A stretch of 64,000 nucleotides of DNA, taken from assembly GCA_030278955.1 (NCBI GenBank), contig JAOANR010000006.1:12857915-12921914 (forward strand), written 5' to 3'. The translations under genes and the position numbers were made by a program. The notes under the pieces were generated by a model that had not been told where the DNA came from, searched no databases, and saw only the letters and a list, made by a program, of their open reading frames with translations. The stretch is from Hygrophila difformis (Eukaryota > Streptophyta > Magnoliopsida > Lamiales > Acanthaceae). Shown in pieces: positions 22,225 through 34,786 of the stretch. Within the stretch, counting starts at the first letter, position 1; each line of letters opens with the position of its first letter.

Positions 22225-23536
22225 AGGCTTTTTTTATGATTAACTCTGCCCTTGCGACTTCGGCTAATGCAGGAACGTCTTCCGTATTGTACTCTTCCTG
22301 AATTTCACATCTATCCAGAGATTCAGCAAATGAGGCAGCTGACTGGATAGGTTGTGACCTTCCGCTTTGACTTCGGCTTGATTTGAAAGCCGCCTGTTCC
22401 GCCAAATATGTCTCCATCCTTATAGCTTCAGCCGTTAATTCGGCTACTGTCCTTGGTCTTGTTACCATCAATCTGTCCTTAATGGCAAACTTCAAATTCT
22501 GCTTTAAGATTTGAATATATTCATGCTCAGGCAGCATTGTCTTCATCTGAGCCTTCACTACATAAAATCTTTCAATGAATTCAGTAACCGATTCAGACGC
22601 CTTCTGCTTGGTTGACGTCAGATCAACTACCGAGACTTCCGGACTAGTATTATAGAATCGGTCATGGAATAACCGCTCCATTTCGGCCCAAGTATTGACC
22701 GATCCCGCTGGCAAGTTAATGTACCATTCGAATGCTGGGCCAGTTAATGACAAACTGAACAATATCAGCTTGTGAAAATCATTTTGCGCGATTCTGGTGC
22801 ATTGAGCTGTAAATCGGCCAATATGCTCGATGGTAGAGCGGCCGACTTCTCCAGAAAAAGTGTTAAAATCTGGAACCTTCACCCCTCTAGGCAGTGGATA
22901 CTGCTCCTCAATGTAATCTGGATAAGGTTTCCGATACATCGGCCTATTCTCCTGGCCGATGAGATTCCCAAACTGTGTGCGAATAATCTCAGCAATAAGC
23001 TCTCTGTCAACCAGTTGTGGTGGATTCTGCTGAAGTGGTGCGTATTGTTGTTGAACCACTGGAGCAGGCAGTTGAACAGCTGGTTGAGGCGGTTGATTCT
23101 GTTGCTGATCGTACCTCTGCTGCGGAGGAACAAAAGGCCGAGCTCCATGCCCTCCTGGCGGCCTAAAGGCCTGCTGCTGAAAATTGTGAGGATTTTGCAT
23201 CGCAGGTGGTGGATTTTGAGCTACTGGAGCTTGTTGCGCTCCCATCGGATACATACTCCTCGCGATTTCGGCTCTAAACATGGCTGGCATCGCTGCCAAG
23301 ATATTTCCCTCAATCTGACGAACTGAGTTAGTAACTGCCGCCTCCACCATAAATTGAACCTGATCTCGGAATCGCGGGGTTAAATCATCGTTTGAAAACT
23401 CCTGACTATGGAAATGTGATGGTCCGGGGAACCCTGGGGGGAATTCTCCGGCTTCTGGTGCGCGCTCTTCCTGAATCGGCGGCAAATCAGTCCTCGCCGC
23501 CGTGTTTGCTGCTGGAGTTGCTTGTTCGAACGCCAT
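22187..23536 (-). CDS. Tat element gag (449 aa)
   Basis: The start chosen is ATG at 23536, the first ATG after the primer binding site; the open frame extends a few codons further up into that site. The N-terminal half is proline- and glutamine-rich. The retrotransposon gag (capsid) domain follows, with VKVPDFNTFSGEVGRSTIEH, FSLSLTGPAFEWYINLPAGS, WAEMERLFHDRFY and LKQNLKFAIKDRL. It ends KKAYDLSSTSASQRQ just past a seven-A run (see findings). The product packages element RNA into particles in the cytoplasm. Confidence 0.93.
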   Translation of the reverse strand: MAFEQATPAANTAARTDLPPIQEERAPEAGEFPPGFPGPSHFHSQEFSNDDLTPRFRDQVQFMVEAAVTNSVRQIEGNILAAMPAMFRAEIARSMYPMGAQQAPVAQNPPPAMQNPHNFQQQAFRPPGGHGARPFVPPQQRYDQQQNQPPQPAVQLPAPVVQQQYAPLQQNPPQLVDRELIAEIIRTQFGNLIGQENRPMYRKPYPDYIEEQYPLPRGVKVPDFNTFSGEVGRSTIEHIGRFTAQCTRIAQNDFHKLILFSLSLTGPAFEWYINLPAGSVNTWAEMERLFHDRFYNTSPEVSVVDLTSTKQKASESVTEFIERFYVVKAQMKTMLPEHEYIQILKQNLKFAIKDRLMVTRPRTVAELTAEAIRMETYLAEQAAFKSSRSQSGRSQPIQSAASFAESLDRCEIQEEYNTEDVPALAEVARAELIIKKAYDLSSTSASQRQ

Positions 23537-23541
23537 TTTGC

Positions 23542-23559
23542 GTCCCACTGGGCGTGCCA
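23542..23559 (-). promoter_or_regulatory. Primer binding site of the Tat element
   Basis: One base after the 5' LTR, the minus strand reads TGGCACGCCCAGTGGGAC. It starts with TGG, the complement of a tRNA CCA end. I could not assign the tRNA from memory. Confidence 0.75.
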
Positions 23560-23560
23560 C

Positions 23561-24220
23561 TGTTTGGCTCGGGTGTAGCCAAGGACCTTTTTCTCCTCAA
23601 GGGAGGCTACCGGAAAAGGATCAAACCGATTACGGGTTCGGATTAACAATAATGCGCCCACACTTGACTGAATCTTCTTTGAATTGATCAAAAATAACAA
23701 GATACAACGGAGAATCTGCCTGTTGTTAAGAAACAACGGCGGAATTCACCAAAAACAGGGAACCAAACTACCAGCTGCTAAGGAGCAACGGTTGATTTGG
23801 AAATGGTAACCGCTACAAACTAGGCTAGATTCCAAGGAAAGCTGTAAAGGAAAGCTGTAAAGAAAGCAGTAAAGATAACAAGGAATTAAATTTGATAAAA
23901 GTAATTTGGGGGGTTGGATTGATCTCCCTGATTTTGTGTGTGTCGACCCCTATTTATAGCCGGAGCTGGAATAACCGCTCTCCGGCTAACTCCTCTGAGC
24001 CGAATTCTTTCTCTCTTCAATTCGGTTGTTTTGGTTTCGGCTGTTTCTTCCTATTTCGGCCGAAATCTTTATTAGCCTCGATTCCCTCCCTTCGGTTTAC
24101 TATGTACTTTCGGCTTTACTAATCTTGAGCCCATCTTCTTTTGGGACTTCCTCTTACTTCTGGCCCATGTCTTATGGCCCAATAGCTTTTTCGCGGCCCA
24201 TTATTCCATATGCCCAAACA
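23561..24220 (-). repeat. 5' LTR of the Tat element
   Basis: This 660-bp LTR is almost identical to the one at 11652-12312. A minus-strand TATAAATA at 23951-23958 is the likely promoter for the gag-pol transcript, which would run leftward. Confidence 0.95.
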
Positions 24221-24225
24221 GTAAA

Positions 24226-24726
24226 TTAAATTAAGTATTCAATTGCCACCCCCAAAGACCCAGTTGGCAAACAGTCTCGGGGACACTTCTCGTTTTCCCT
24301 TACCAAACAAACAGGGAGCACAAAAAATACCTACATATATAAATCATATAGAAGTATTTATATAAGAGGTTTGTCATGTCTTACCCAAAAAAAAAAAGGT
24401 AATCTTACCCAAAAAGTAGGTTTGTCATGTTGTATCATTCCATTGGCCATACAGACGGCACGAATTTTTATTCTTTTATTGTTAATTATTTGTTACTACT
24501 AGTATTTTCCACGGTTCATATGAAGAATGTTTAGATTGGACCAACAAACGAAAGGCCCGAAACGAATAGACTCGAAACATTTGAAAACTTATAACATTAC
24601 TCGTGGTATAGCAACAAAGTTTTATTTCGAATTAGGTAAAGATGACCTTTTTATGTAATGTTCTTGTAAGTTATACCAAGTTTAATGAACCATCTAATAT
24701 GTATCAATGCACGCTAATCTAGTATG

Positions 24727-24787
<61 letters not shown>

Positions 24788-24878
24788 TGTTAAAATAGTT
24801 AAACAACAAAAGGAAAACATTTAAAAGGCAATATTAGTTATTATAACGTGCTTTACATGTCTTGCCATATGTTGATAT
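24226..24878. other. Intergenic stretch
   Basis: AT-rich sequence with no recognised gene. It contains the trinucleotide microsatellite listed separately. Confidence 0.4.
24728..24786 (+). repeat. (AAT)n microsatellite
   Basis: About 19 uninterrupted ATA/AAT trinucleotides. Confidence 0.97.
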
Positions 24879-24889
24879 GTTGACTGCCA

Positions 24890-25080
24890 GATACAGTTGG
24901 ACTGAGTGGTATCAGGTATGGGCTCTGTCAGCTTAAGCAAATGTCTCGTGTTCAAGCCTTTATGTATGCAGAATTCTACTTTGGAAGAGGCAACCCTTCA
25001 ATGCCTACCCGATCCTCGAGGGATTAGTCTTTGGTCCAATGAGGCCTTAGGATACCCTGGTATTTACCTAAAAAAAATAG
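24890..25080 (+). mobile_element. tRNA-like SINE, copy 2
   Basis: It starts GATACAGTTGGACTGAGTGG, with a box-A-like TGAGTGGTATCAGG and a box-B-like GTGTTCAAGCC, and ends in an A-rich tail. The flanking duplication is 11 bp with one mismatch (GTTGACTGCCA at 24879-24889, GTTAACTGCCA at 25081-25091). It is the same family as 11238-11418 but on the other strand. Confidence 0.88.
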
Positions 25081-25096
25081 GTTAACTGCCACATAG

Positions 25097-26287
25097 AGCC
25101 CGTTTGGATTGGCTTCTAGGGAGGTGCTTTTGGCTTTTGCTTCTGCCAAAAGCACTTTTAGTAGAAATTACTCCCTCCGTCCCACTACACTTGTCCTGTT
25201 TGACTTTTTTACACTGTTCATTGTTCAGCTTTGACTCAATTTAATTGCAAGTATATATTTAGCAAAAAATAGTCGAGATGGGTCTTGTTAGAATCGTATG
25301 ATCACGTAGTTTTATAATATATATTTTGTATAATTTTTCATTGTGTATATTTTGAGATATTAACAGATAAAAAAGTGCATTGGATTGTGTGCAAAAGTGA
25401 AACAGGACAAGTTAAATGGGACGGAGGGAGTAGGTGTTTGTTTTGGCTTTTAAGAAAAAGCAAAAGCACCTCGAAAAGCGAAAAAAGTGCTTCTGGGAGA
25501 AGCAGCCCAGGGGTGTTTCTCCCAAAAGCAGAAGCCAAAAGCACCTCGTAAAATGTGCAAGGACTTAAATACCCCCACTATTTAATATAAATTACACTAT
25601 AAATATATTTTATTATCATATTAAGTAGCATGTCCTTTTTGGTAATTACCACACTCTAAAATCACTTTTCATTTTTATTCATCCAAACATATTTTTTAGA
25701 AAAAGCCGCTTTTCAAACATTCCATCCAAACACAAAAGTTAGGGCCCGTTTGGATTGACTTTTGAAAAAAGCAGAAGCCAAAAGTAGAAGCAAAAGCAGA
25801 AGTCAAAAGCAAAAGCATGTAACTTTTGTGTTTGGATGGAATGCTTGAAAAGCGGCTTTTTTTAAAAATACGTTTGGATGAATAAAAATGAAAAGTGCTT
25901 TTGGAATGTGGTAATTACTAAAAAGGACATGCTATTTAATATGATAATAAGATATATTTATAGTGTAATTTATATTAAGTAGTGGGGGTATTTAAGTCTT
26001 TGCACATTTTACGAAGTGCTTTTGGCTTCTGCTTTTGGGAGAAGCACCCCCTGGGCTGCTTCTCCCAGAAGCACTTTTTTTGGCTTCTCATGGTGCTTTT
26101 GCTTTTTTCCAAAAGCCAAAACAAACACCTATTTTTTATCAGAAGTGCTTTTGGCAGAAGCAAAAGCCAAAAGCACTCCCCCAAAAGCCAATCCAAACGG
26201 CCTCTTACATGCTTTTGCTTTTGACTTCTGCCTATGCTTCTACTTTTTGCTTCTGATTTTTTCAAAAGCCAATCCAAACGGGCCCAT
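25097..26287. repeat. Large imperfect palindrome of hairpin MITEs
   Basis: The left arm (25097-25741, interrupted by a Stowaway element) starts GAGCCCGTTTGGATTGGCTT and contains GGAGAAGCAGCCCAGGGG, a stretch beginning TACCCCCACTATTTAATA, and TCCATCCAAACACAAAAGTT. The right arm (from about 25820 to 26206) repeats these in reverse complement. The spacer 25742-25823 (GGGCCCGTTTGGATTGAC...) is itself mirrored at 26206-26287. The whole can fold into a hairpin. Short frames in it are lysine/serine-rich artefacts of GGCTTTTGCTTCTG repeats. Superfamily not assigned. Confidence 0.8.
25171..25430. mobile_element. Stowaway-like MITE nested in the palindrome
   Basis: 260 bp, CTCCCTCCGTCCCACT at the left and GGGACGGAGGGAG at the right, TA on both sides (25169-25170, 25431-25432). 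Matching subterminal blocks TTGTCCTGTTTGACTT and its complement confirm a foldback element that inserted into the left arm. Confidence 0.92.
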
Positions 26288-26868
26288 AATCCCAAGGTAA
26301 AATTATGGAATTGGACCGAAAATGATGGACAATATTCAGTCAATTATATTAAGTTAAGAAGAAATATAAGTACTTCATAATTGAGCAATCCTATGAATCT
26401 TTGTCTGTATACATATTAAGCAAACAATAATGCAATTTAATAATGTTAAACAAACATTTAATTGTTTTTTGCTTCACACAAACATTTAAATTTAATACTA
26501 GTAATTAAGAAAAAATGAAGGCTACAAAAGTAGCATCCACATTCCAAATACTATGAACTTTCTGGATCAATTCATGCCCCAAAATCGTTATACTATAGTA
26601 CTTATTTGTTAGTACTTATTTGAAAATTCCATTTAGCTTTGGTCTAGAATCTGGAAAACCAAGTGTAAAAAATTTGTGTGGTTTTAGATTCAGCCTCCTT
26701 GTCTTCGTCTGATGATTTGATTCGAAAACTATGTCAGATTTTCCTTATATACGCCAAAACTGCCAGCCAAGCCCCCGTCGTACCCCTTTCGCCGGCACCC
26801 TCCATTTTTTCGCTCCACCTTCCTGCCTGCATTGCCCTCAAAACAAATAGTAGTACTACAAAACACTG
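26288..26868 (+). promoter_or_regulatory. Upstream region of the squalene epoxidase gene
   Basis: AT-rich region with a TATA-like CTTATATACG (about 26743-26752), roughly 120 bp before the start codon. The stretch after it is consistent with a 5' UTR. No other element recognised. Confidence 0.45.
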
Positions 26869-29318
<2,450 letters not shown>

Positions 29319-30201
29319 GGCCTTCTTTACAAAGGGACATGTAAAAGATACAAAACTGCAATTCATTTGGAATGCATAGTCTGTTCATAAGTTTGCTGTC
29401 AAGATTGTCAATTACCTTTTGCAAGTTTTAGAAACTTGGCTTTCTTTAGGTACCCAACCCATACCATTGTGGTTTCATTTAAGCATTCACAGCAATGGAC
29501 ACTAGATAGCAAGAAAGCGCACATTATTCATATTGTCATGTGTCATACAATGTTTCTTTGCGTTTTGTCTTGTAAGTTTTTGGCAAATATGGAATGAAAG
29601 TGAAGTGTTTTCTTGTTTGAGAAATACTAATTTGACAGTTACAGTTGTTTGGATCTATGACGATTTGGTCGAGTTTTTCTGAATATTTACCGACAAAATT
29701 AACAAACTTGAGCAGGTTGTGTTCCTTAGTCAGTGGTTGGGATTTAATGCCTACTTTATTTGTTATTTGGCGATCCAGCCTTTTCTTTTTTGCCAATTCA
29801 TGTGCCTACCGTTCGATTTTTATATGCACAAAAAATGGGAAGAACTCAAGCCCAAGTGTTTATATATTTGTGTTGCATACTTACATGGAATACATTCTTT
29901 CCACATTCATTGATATATAGAAATATATTTCTATATTCATTAACTACTGAAAATAAAAATGGATGTAACCTGCGAATTACGACTCCGCTATGATAATTAT
30001 CAAATGTTATTAAAAAGCCATATTTGCGTGTGATCATTATGTCTATATATTTTTGGAATAAATAATAATCAGATTTTGAATCTGCTTACATGAGTTTCCC
30101 TTTAAAGCTAAATGATTACCTGCTCGAAAAATATCAAATACATATCAGTCAAGAATAGCAATAATTCGATACTCAACAATAGAGAAATAAATTGGCAAAC
30201 C
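29319..30201. other. SQE 3' flank and intergenic stretch
   Basis: It contains the SQE 3' UTR and AT-rich sequence. No further gene recognised. Confidence 0.5.
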
Positions 30202-31099
30202 TATATTGTAACGCCCCGAAAATTCAAACCTGATTTTCGCAAGCATTACCGCTGTACTAACTATTCTAAACTAGTGGCCAGCTAATTTAAAACAGCTAGT
30301 ACAACACTGGGTAAACCTAAAGTGATCATCTGATTAATCCAGTTTAATGCAGAAGCTATAAATAAATTAAAAACACATAGGCACATAAAAATGTCACCCA
30401 ATAATAATCAAATAACGGTCCCAGCGACCCATCCAGGTTACATGCTTCCCAACAGCATACCAATATCTCAAACAGGGCTACCAGCCCAAAGCTGTAAATC
30501 ACATAAGGCCACCGGCCGACAGTATGTAAATCCCAGGCTCACAGGCCTCAACCAGCAGTAGTCCAAATACCAACCACAGATAGTCACATAATATCACATT
30601 AGCATAATGAACGCGTCCTATATACTCCTATCTATGTGATCTCTCAATACCCCAAACCCAAATCATGCTCCAGCGCCTCCAGCAGGATCTATAAAACAGA
30701 CAAAAAGCAAAGGGGGTCAGTACAACGTACTGAGCAAGGCTACGTGCCGGGGAGTAAGGGAAAACAGAACCACATCTCAAGATAGTAAATATAGGTGATA
30801 AATAAACATATTAATAACGGCCGAATATAAATAAAGCAGTTAAACACCACACCGTCCCATACCGGTGCTTCAACCACGATCATACAATTGACATAAATAA
30901 ATCATCACACCGTCCCATACCGGTGCTTCAACCACAGACATACAATTTATGCACGTGATGCATGGCCTAACATACACTTATCTACCCTATATGCAAATGC
31001 AAATGAATATGCCTAGCCGGCAACCTAAACCCGGGCGGTATGAACCCACGGGTGAGGATATCATCAACTCCAACCCGTTACAGGGTAACATACACCATC

Positions 31100-31650
31100 C
31101 CCGCAGGGACCACAGGCATCACAGCCCAATCACAGGCATAACAGCCAAATCACAGGCATCGCAGCCAAATCACAGGCATCACAGCCAAATCACAGGCATC
31201 ACAGCCTAATAATCACCCCGCAGGGCCATCGGGACTCAACAACACCGGTAAAGGCTGCCCGATCAGACATTTCCAATATGTCCATCCAATCACAGGCATC
31301 ACAGCCTAATAATCACCCCGCAGGGCCATCGGGACTCAACAACACCTGTAAAGGCTGCCCGATCGGACATTTCCAATATGTCCATCCATCCATAATGCAA
31401 AACCATGCATTATAATAACCAGCCCAAAAGGGCCAACATGAATAACAACCAATAATCCACCCCGCAGGGTCATCGGGACTCAACAACACCGGTAAAGGCT
31501 GCCCGATCGGACATTTCCAATATGCCCATTCATTCATAATGCAATACCATGCATTATAATAACCAGCCCAAAAGGGCCAACAGGAATAACAACCAATAAT
31601 CCACCCCGCAGGGTCATCGGGACTCAACAACACATGTGAAGGCTGCCCGA
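31100..31650 (+). repeat. Nested tandem repeats inside the solo LTR
   Basis: First a 20-bp unit (ATCACAGGCATCACAGCCAA) is repeated about five times. Then a longer unit of about 100-145 bp, marked by CGCAGGGYCATCGGGACTC near 31218, 31318, 31462 and 31605, occurs four times. Confidence 0.88.
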
Positions 31651-32039
31651 TCAATCATAAACATTATAACAACCCATCGGGTTAATAATCGTCAATTCCA
31701 CTGCAATAACATGCATATGAAAATACAGTGATATTCAAGCACCTACACACTAGGTTCGCATGCTTCTCAACATATAAGAAATTCAATACATATGAGATAG
31801 CCCCCAAGGCTAAGGCATTAGTGATATAATAATTCAACAGTTTCCCCTAAGCAATTCAACAACCCCCACGGGCCAATTGATTAACCCACGGTTTACCAAT
31901 AACATTTGGGGAAGTCATAACAATAATTGGTGCAAAGAAAACATTAATATAGAATCAAAATTGCACAAAAATGGGCCAAACAGGGCCTTTCTGCGCTCAC
32001 GGCGCACCCGCGCGCGTAAAACGCGTGACATACGCAGCC

Positions 32040-32290
32040 CAGTACTGTAGCGATTACTGTAGCAATTACTGTAGCAAGTTACTGCGGTAACTACTGTAGC
32101 AAGTTACTGCGGTAACTACTGTACAAGTTACTGTGGTGGTTACTGTTCAAATTACCGTGGTAATTACTGTTCAAATTACCGTGGTAATTACTGTGGCGAA
32201 TTACTGCGGTAACTACGCGAGTTACCGCGGTAACTACTGTACAGTTACTGTAGCAGTACTGTAGCAGTTACTGTAGCAGTTACTGTTCAT
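32040..32290 (+). repeat. CTGTAGCAGTTA-type degenerate tandem array
   Basis: About 20 variants of TTACTGTAGCA / TTACTGCGGTAAC alternate across 250 bp. Many neighbouring units are mutually complementary (TTACCGCGGTAA is palindromic). Confidence 0.85.
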
Positions 32291-33002
32291 CGTCTTCTCC
32301 GATTTTCCAATCGGTTTTTCCGGCGATTTCGCTGGAATCCGACCCCAAATACCCCCCAAACACGTAATTTAAGCAATATAATCCCTTGCCTGATGTCGTC
32401 TAACAAAAATCAGCCTCCGATTCGTCGATTACAAGCTTCAATCGAACAAAAACAACCAAAACCTAACATTGAATGATCATCTTCAAATCAACACCAATAT
32501 GAACAAAACTACACTCAAATCGAAGAAGATGATGAGGGAAAACACTTACCAACGATTTCTCAATCGATCTCCAAGGGATTGCGGTGAATCGAACGAAGTT
32601 CTTCTTCTCCCCTTTTCTTTCTCTTCTCTCGGTCTCCTCTCCCGTTTCTTTCTTCCTTTCCCAAAATAATAAAGTAGACCCCTTTTTAACACCCAACTCC
32701 TTATAAATTAAAAATGACCCCCCATTAAATCTCAAATACATCAAATCGACCCCATCCAGACTGAAATGTAAAATAACCAAATACCAAATTATTTAAACAG
32801 TTCAATTAATTAAATCGGGTCATTACATATATTCCTAAATCCACCCTATTAATAAGACAAATATTAAAACAGAAAAAAAATTGGTATTTTGTATCCCACT
32901 TCCTTTTATTTTATGCTTTCATATAGGAAACTTGGTCTTCGAGGAATCAGGTTTTTCATGTGCTACAATCTATAATGAGCTGGAACATGAAGAAAAAATA
33001 TT

Positions 33003-33120
33003 GGGCTTGTTTGGAAGCCAGCATATTTAGGAGCATATAGTGGATTCAATCAGCATATTCTCTCAAAATTCTCTCTCCGAATCTGCTATCTGCTAGCGGA
33101 TCTGCTGATTCCCAAACATC
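33003..33120 (+). mobile_element. Small MITE, copy 1
   Basis: It begins GGGCTTGTTTGGAAGCCAGC and ends GCTGATTCCCAAACATC, an imperfect inverted repeat. The body contains TCTCTCTCCGAATCTGC and TGCTAGCGGATCTGCTG. A second copy in reverse orientation is at 34481-34597. Confidence 0.7.
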
Positions 33121-34480
33121 TCAAATATTGTCCACATCGTCGATGTTAATAGGACACATATTGAATCATCTAAATTAACTTGATGAGGTATTGAAATATT
33201 TTTCTTAACAGATGGGGTTTTGGTGCTACAAAAAATTAATATGTATGCACATATATGATCCCTTTTTTTTTACCCTTTTTATTAATTATACATAATTAGA
33301 TTCTACGTGCAATAACTTTTTATGTGCGTGTAGTATAAATGATCATTCTAAATGAATATCTTTACAACATGTATAACATTATTCACATTTTTACATATGG
33401 TAATGACAGGATGTAATTGAGATTTATTTTAATTAAGTAATTAAGTTTTCAACATTTAAGTGAGTAAATTGTTTTTCCTATATACTTATATATGGGGAGT
33501 TTTTAGAAGTTTTTTTTTCTTTTTTTTTTAATAGAAAATATAAAGTATAGTATTAATGGTATGATTATTGCGTGAATTCCCTGCACTAGTGATTGGCGAT
33601 ATATTTTTATACTCCTATGTATATGGTCAATTAATATCTGGCGTACATCATGAATGATGAATGACGATACAACACGTAAAAAATATGAATAAGATACTAA
33701 AGACCAAATTAAAGTCCAAATTAGCATATCTAATTATTCCTCTCCACAAGAAAAAGAATGGATATTGGTGACCCATGCAAAAGTTCAATTTGTTCTTGTG
33801 TATGTGGAAAAGCACAAGCAATGAGACAAAAACACAGCCACCATTTTAGACCACATTTTTTTGGTGGACACTGTACGCCATCCTGTCGTCCAGATGATAT
33901 TTGAGGTTAATTCAATCGAACAATTTCTCATCAATTAATCGTTTTCAAAACTTAATTGAACGTCCCAATTCAAATGTATTGTTGAATAATCGAATTTGTT
34001 AAATTAAAGCCACTGCAAGATGTAATAAACGGAATTGATTGCATATGGTTATAAGGATTATAATTAATAAATAGAGGATTTTAATTTCCTATTTAGTTCT
34101 TATTAAACAAGGTTTGGTGGATGAGAAATAATCAAAATATTTATTCTCCCCTTTTTTTTTTTAAATAGAGATTTTAATGTTGCTTATGTTGTTAATTTCA
34201 CTCATGCAATCTTTACATTCATGTTTTTCTACTTGTAGTGGTAGTGCTCATGAAATAAACATGTTTTACAAGTCTTTTTATAGTATTTCATTCATGCACA
34301 TCCCTCATTTCATATACAATTAAAAAATTAATTAGAATTTGAAAAAAAGGAAAATAAAATAAATTGAACCCACATTTTTGGAAAGGAATAGTGCAGTTGC
34401 AGCATACGACATTATTCTTACAGGAATAGGATGCAGCCAAAGCCAATGTTGGGGGTATTTTCATTTTAAACCACACCTAG
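33121..34480. other. Intergenic stretch, nothing recognised
   Basis: AT-rich sequence with several T-runs. No gene, RNA gene or further element is supported. Confidence 0.4.
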
Positions 34481-34597
34481 GGGATGTTTGGGAGTCAGCA
34501 GATCCGCTAGCAGATAGCAAATTCGGAGAGAGAACTGTGAGAGGATATGCTCTTCCAATATGCTATATGCTACCAAATATGCTTGCTCCCAAACATA
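34481..34597 (-). mobile_element. Small MITE, copy 2 (inverted)
   Basis: The reverse complement matches 33003-33120 over its whole length, including TCTCTCTCCGAATTTGC and GCTAGCGGATCTGCTGACTC. Its right edge is interrupted by the hAT-like element that follows. Confidence 0.75.
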
Positions 34598-34605
34598 CTC
34601 CTAAT

Positions 34606-34778
34606 CAGGGGCGGATGCACATTAAGGCCCGGTGGGGCCTCGGCCCCACCTCAAATTTAAAAAAAAAAAAAATTCTATTACTTTTTTTTACCAAATTTTT
34701 TTTAATTTTTTTTTTACTTAAGATTAAGAAAAAATAGACTCCGGCCCTACCTCCTGAAAAATCCTGGGTCCGCCACTG
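34606..34778. mobile_element. hAT-like MITE (173 bp)
   Basis: Starts CAGGGGCGGATGCAC, and its right end reverse-complements to CAGTGGCGGACCCAGG. A perfect 8-bp target duplication CTCCTAAT flanks it (34598-34605, 34779-34786). The internal AT-rich body has no coding capacity. CAGGGGCGGA ends with 8-bp duplications are typical of plant hAT MITEs. Confidence 0.93.
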
Positions 34779-34786
34779 CTCCTAAT

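Larger units (their letters stand above)
11652..24220 (-). mobile_element. Complete Ty3/gypsy LTR retrotransposon, Tat lineage
   Basis: A 12,569-bp element bounded by the duplication GTAAA (11647-11651 and 24221-24225). The two LTRs (661 and 660 bp) differ at about four bases plus one indel, so the insertion is recent. Coding order on the minus strand is gag (23536-22187), zinc-motif/protease frame (22224-20158) and pol with RT, RNase H, a second RNase H and integrase (20161-16787). Two RNase H domains followed by a long region with extra genes before the 3' LTR fits the Tat/Ogre group. A spliced gene on the opposite strand occupies 12522-15778. A weak purine tract (AAGGAGGGCATC on the minus strand) abuts the 3' LTR at 12313. 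Confidence 0.95.
30207..32827. mobile_element. Probable solo LTR of a long-LTR gypsy element (2.6 kb)
   Basis: The unit starts TGTAACGCCCCGAAAATTC, ends CGGGTCATTACA, and is flanked by the 5-bp duplication TATAT (30202-30206, 32828-32832). TG...CA ends plus a 5-bp duplication indicate an LTR. No gag or pol similarity is visible inside, so it is either a solo LTR left by recombination or a short non-autonomous element. The TGTAAC-CCCC-GAAA start resembles long LTRs of chromovirus (Tekay/Del) elements, which is recall and not tested. It contains tandem repeats at 31100-31650 and 32040-32290 and a short palindrome AGTACAACGTACT near 30719. Confidence 0.75.

Noticed and set aside
23542..23559. 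Naming the tRNA that primes the Tat element
   Set aside because: The site is clear but I could not match it to a specific plant tRNA from memory.
25975..26343. Lys/Ser-rich open frames in the palindrome
   Set aside because: They are translations of low-complexity GGCTTTTGCTTCTG MITE repeats.
31100..31650. Regular repeats that could look like a CRISPR array
   Set aside because: The unit is head-to-tail without unique spacers and lies in an LTR of a plant genome.
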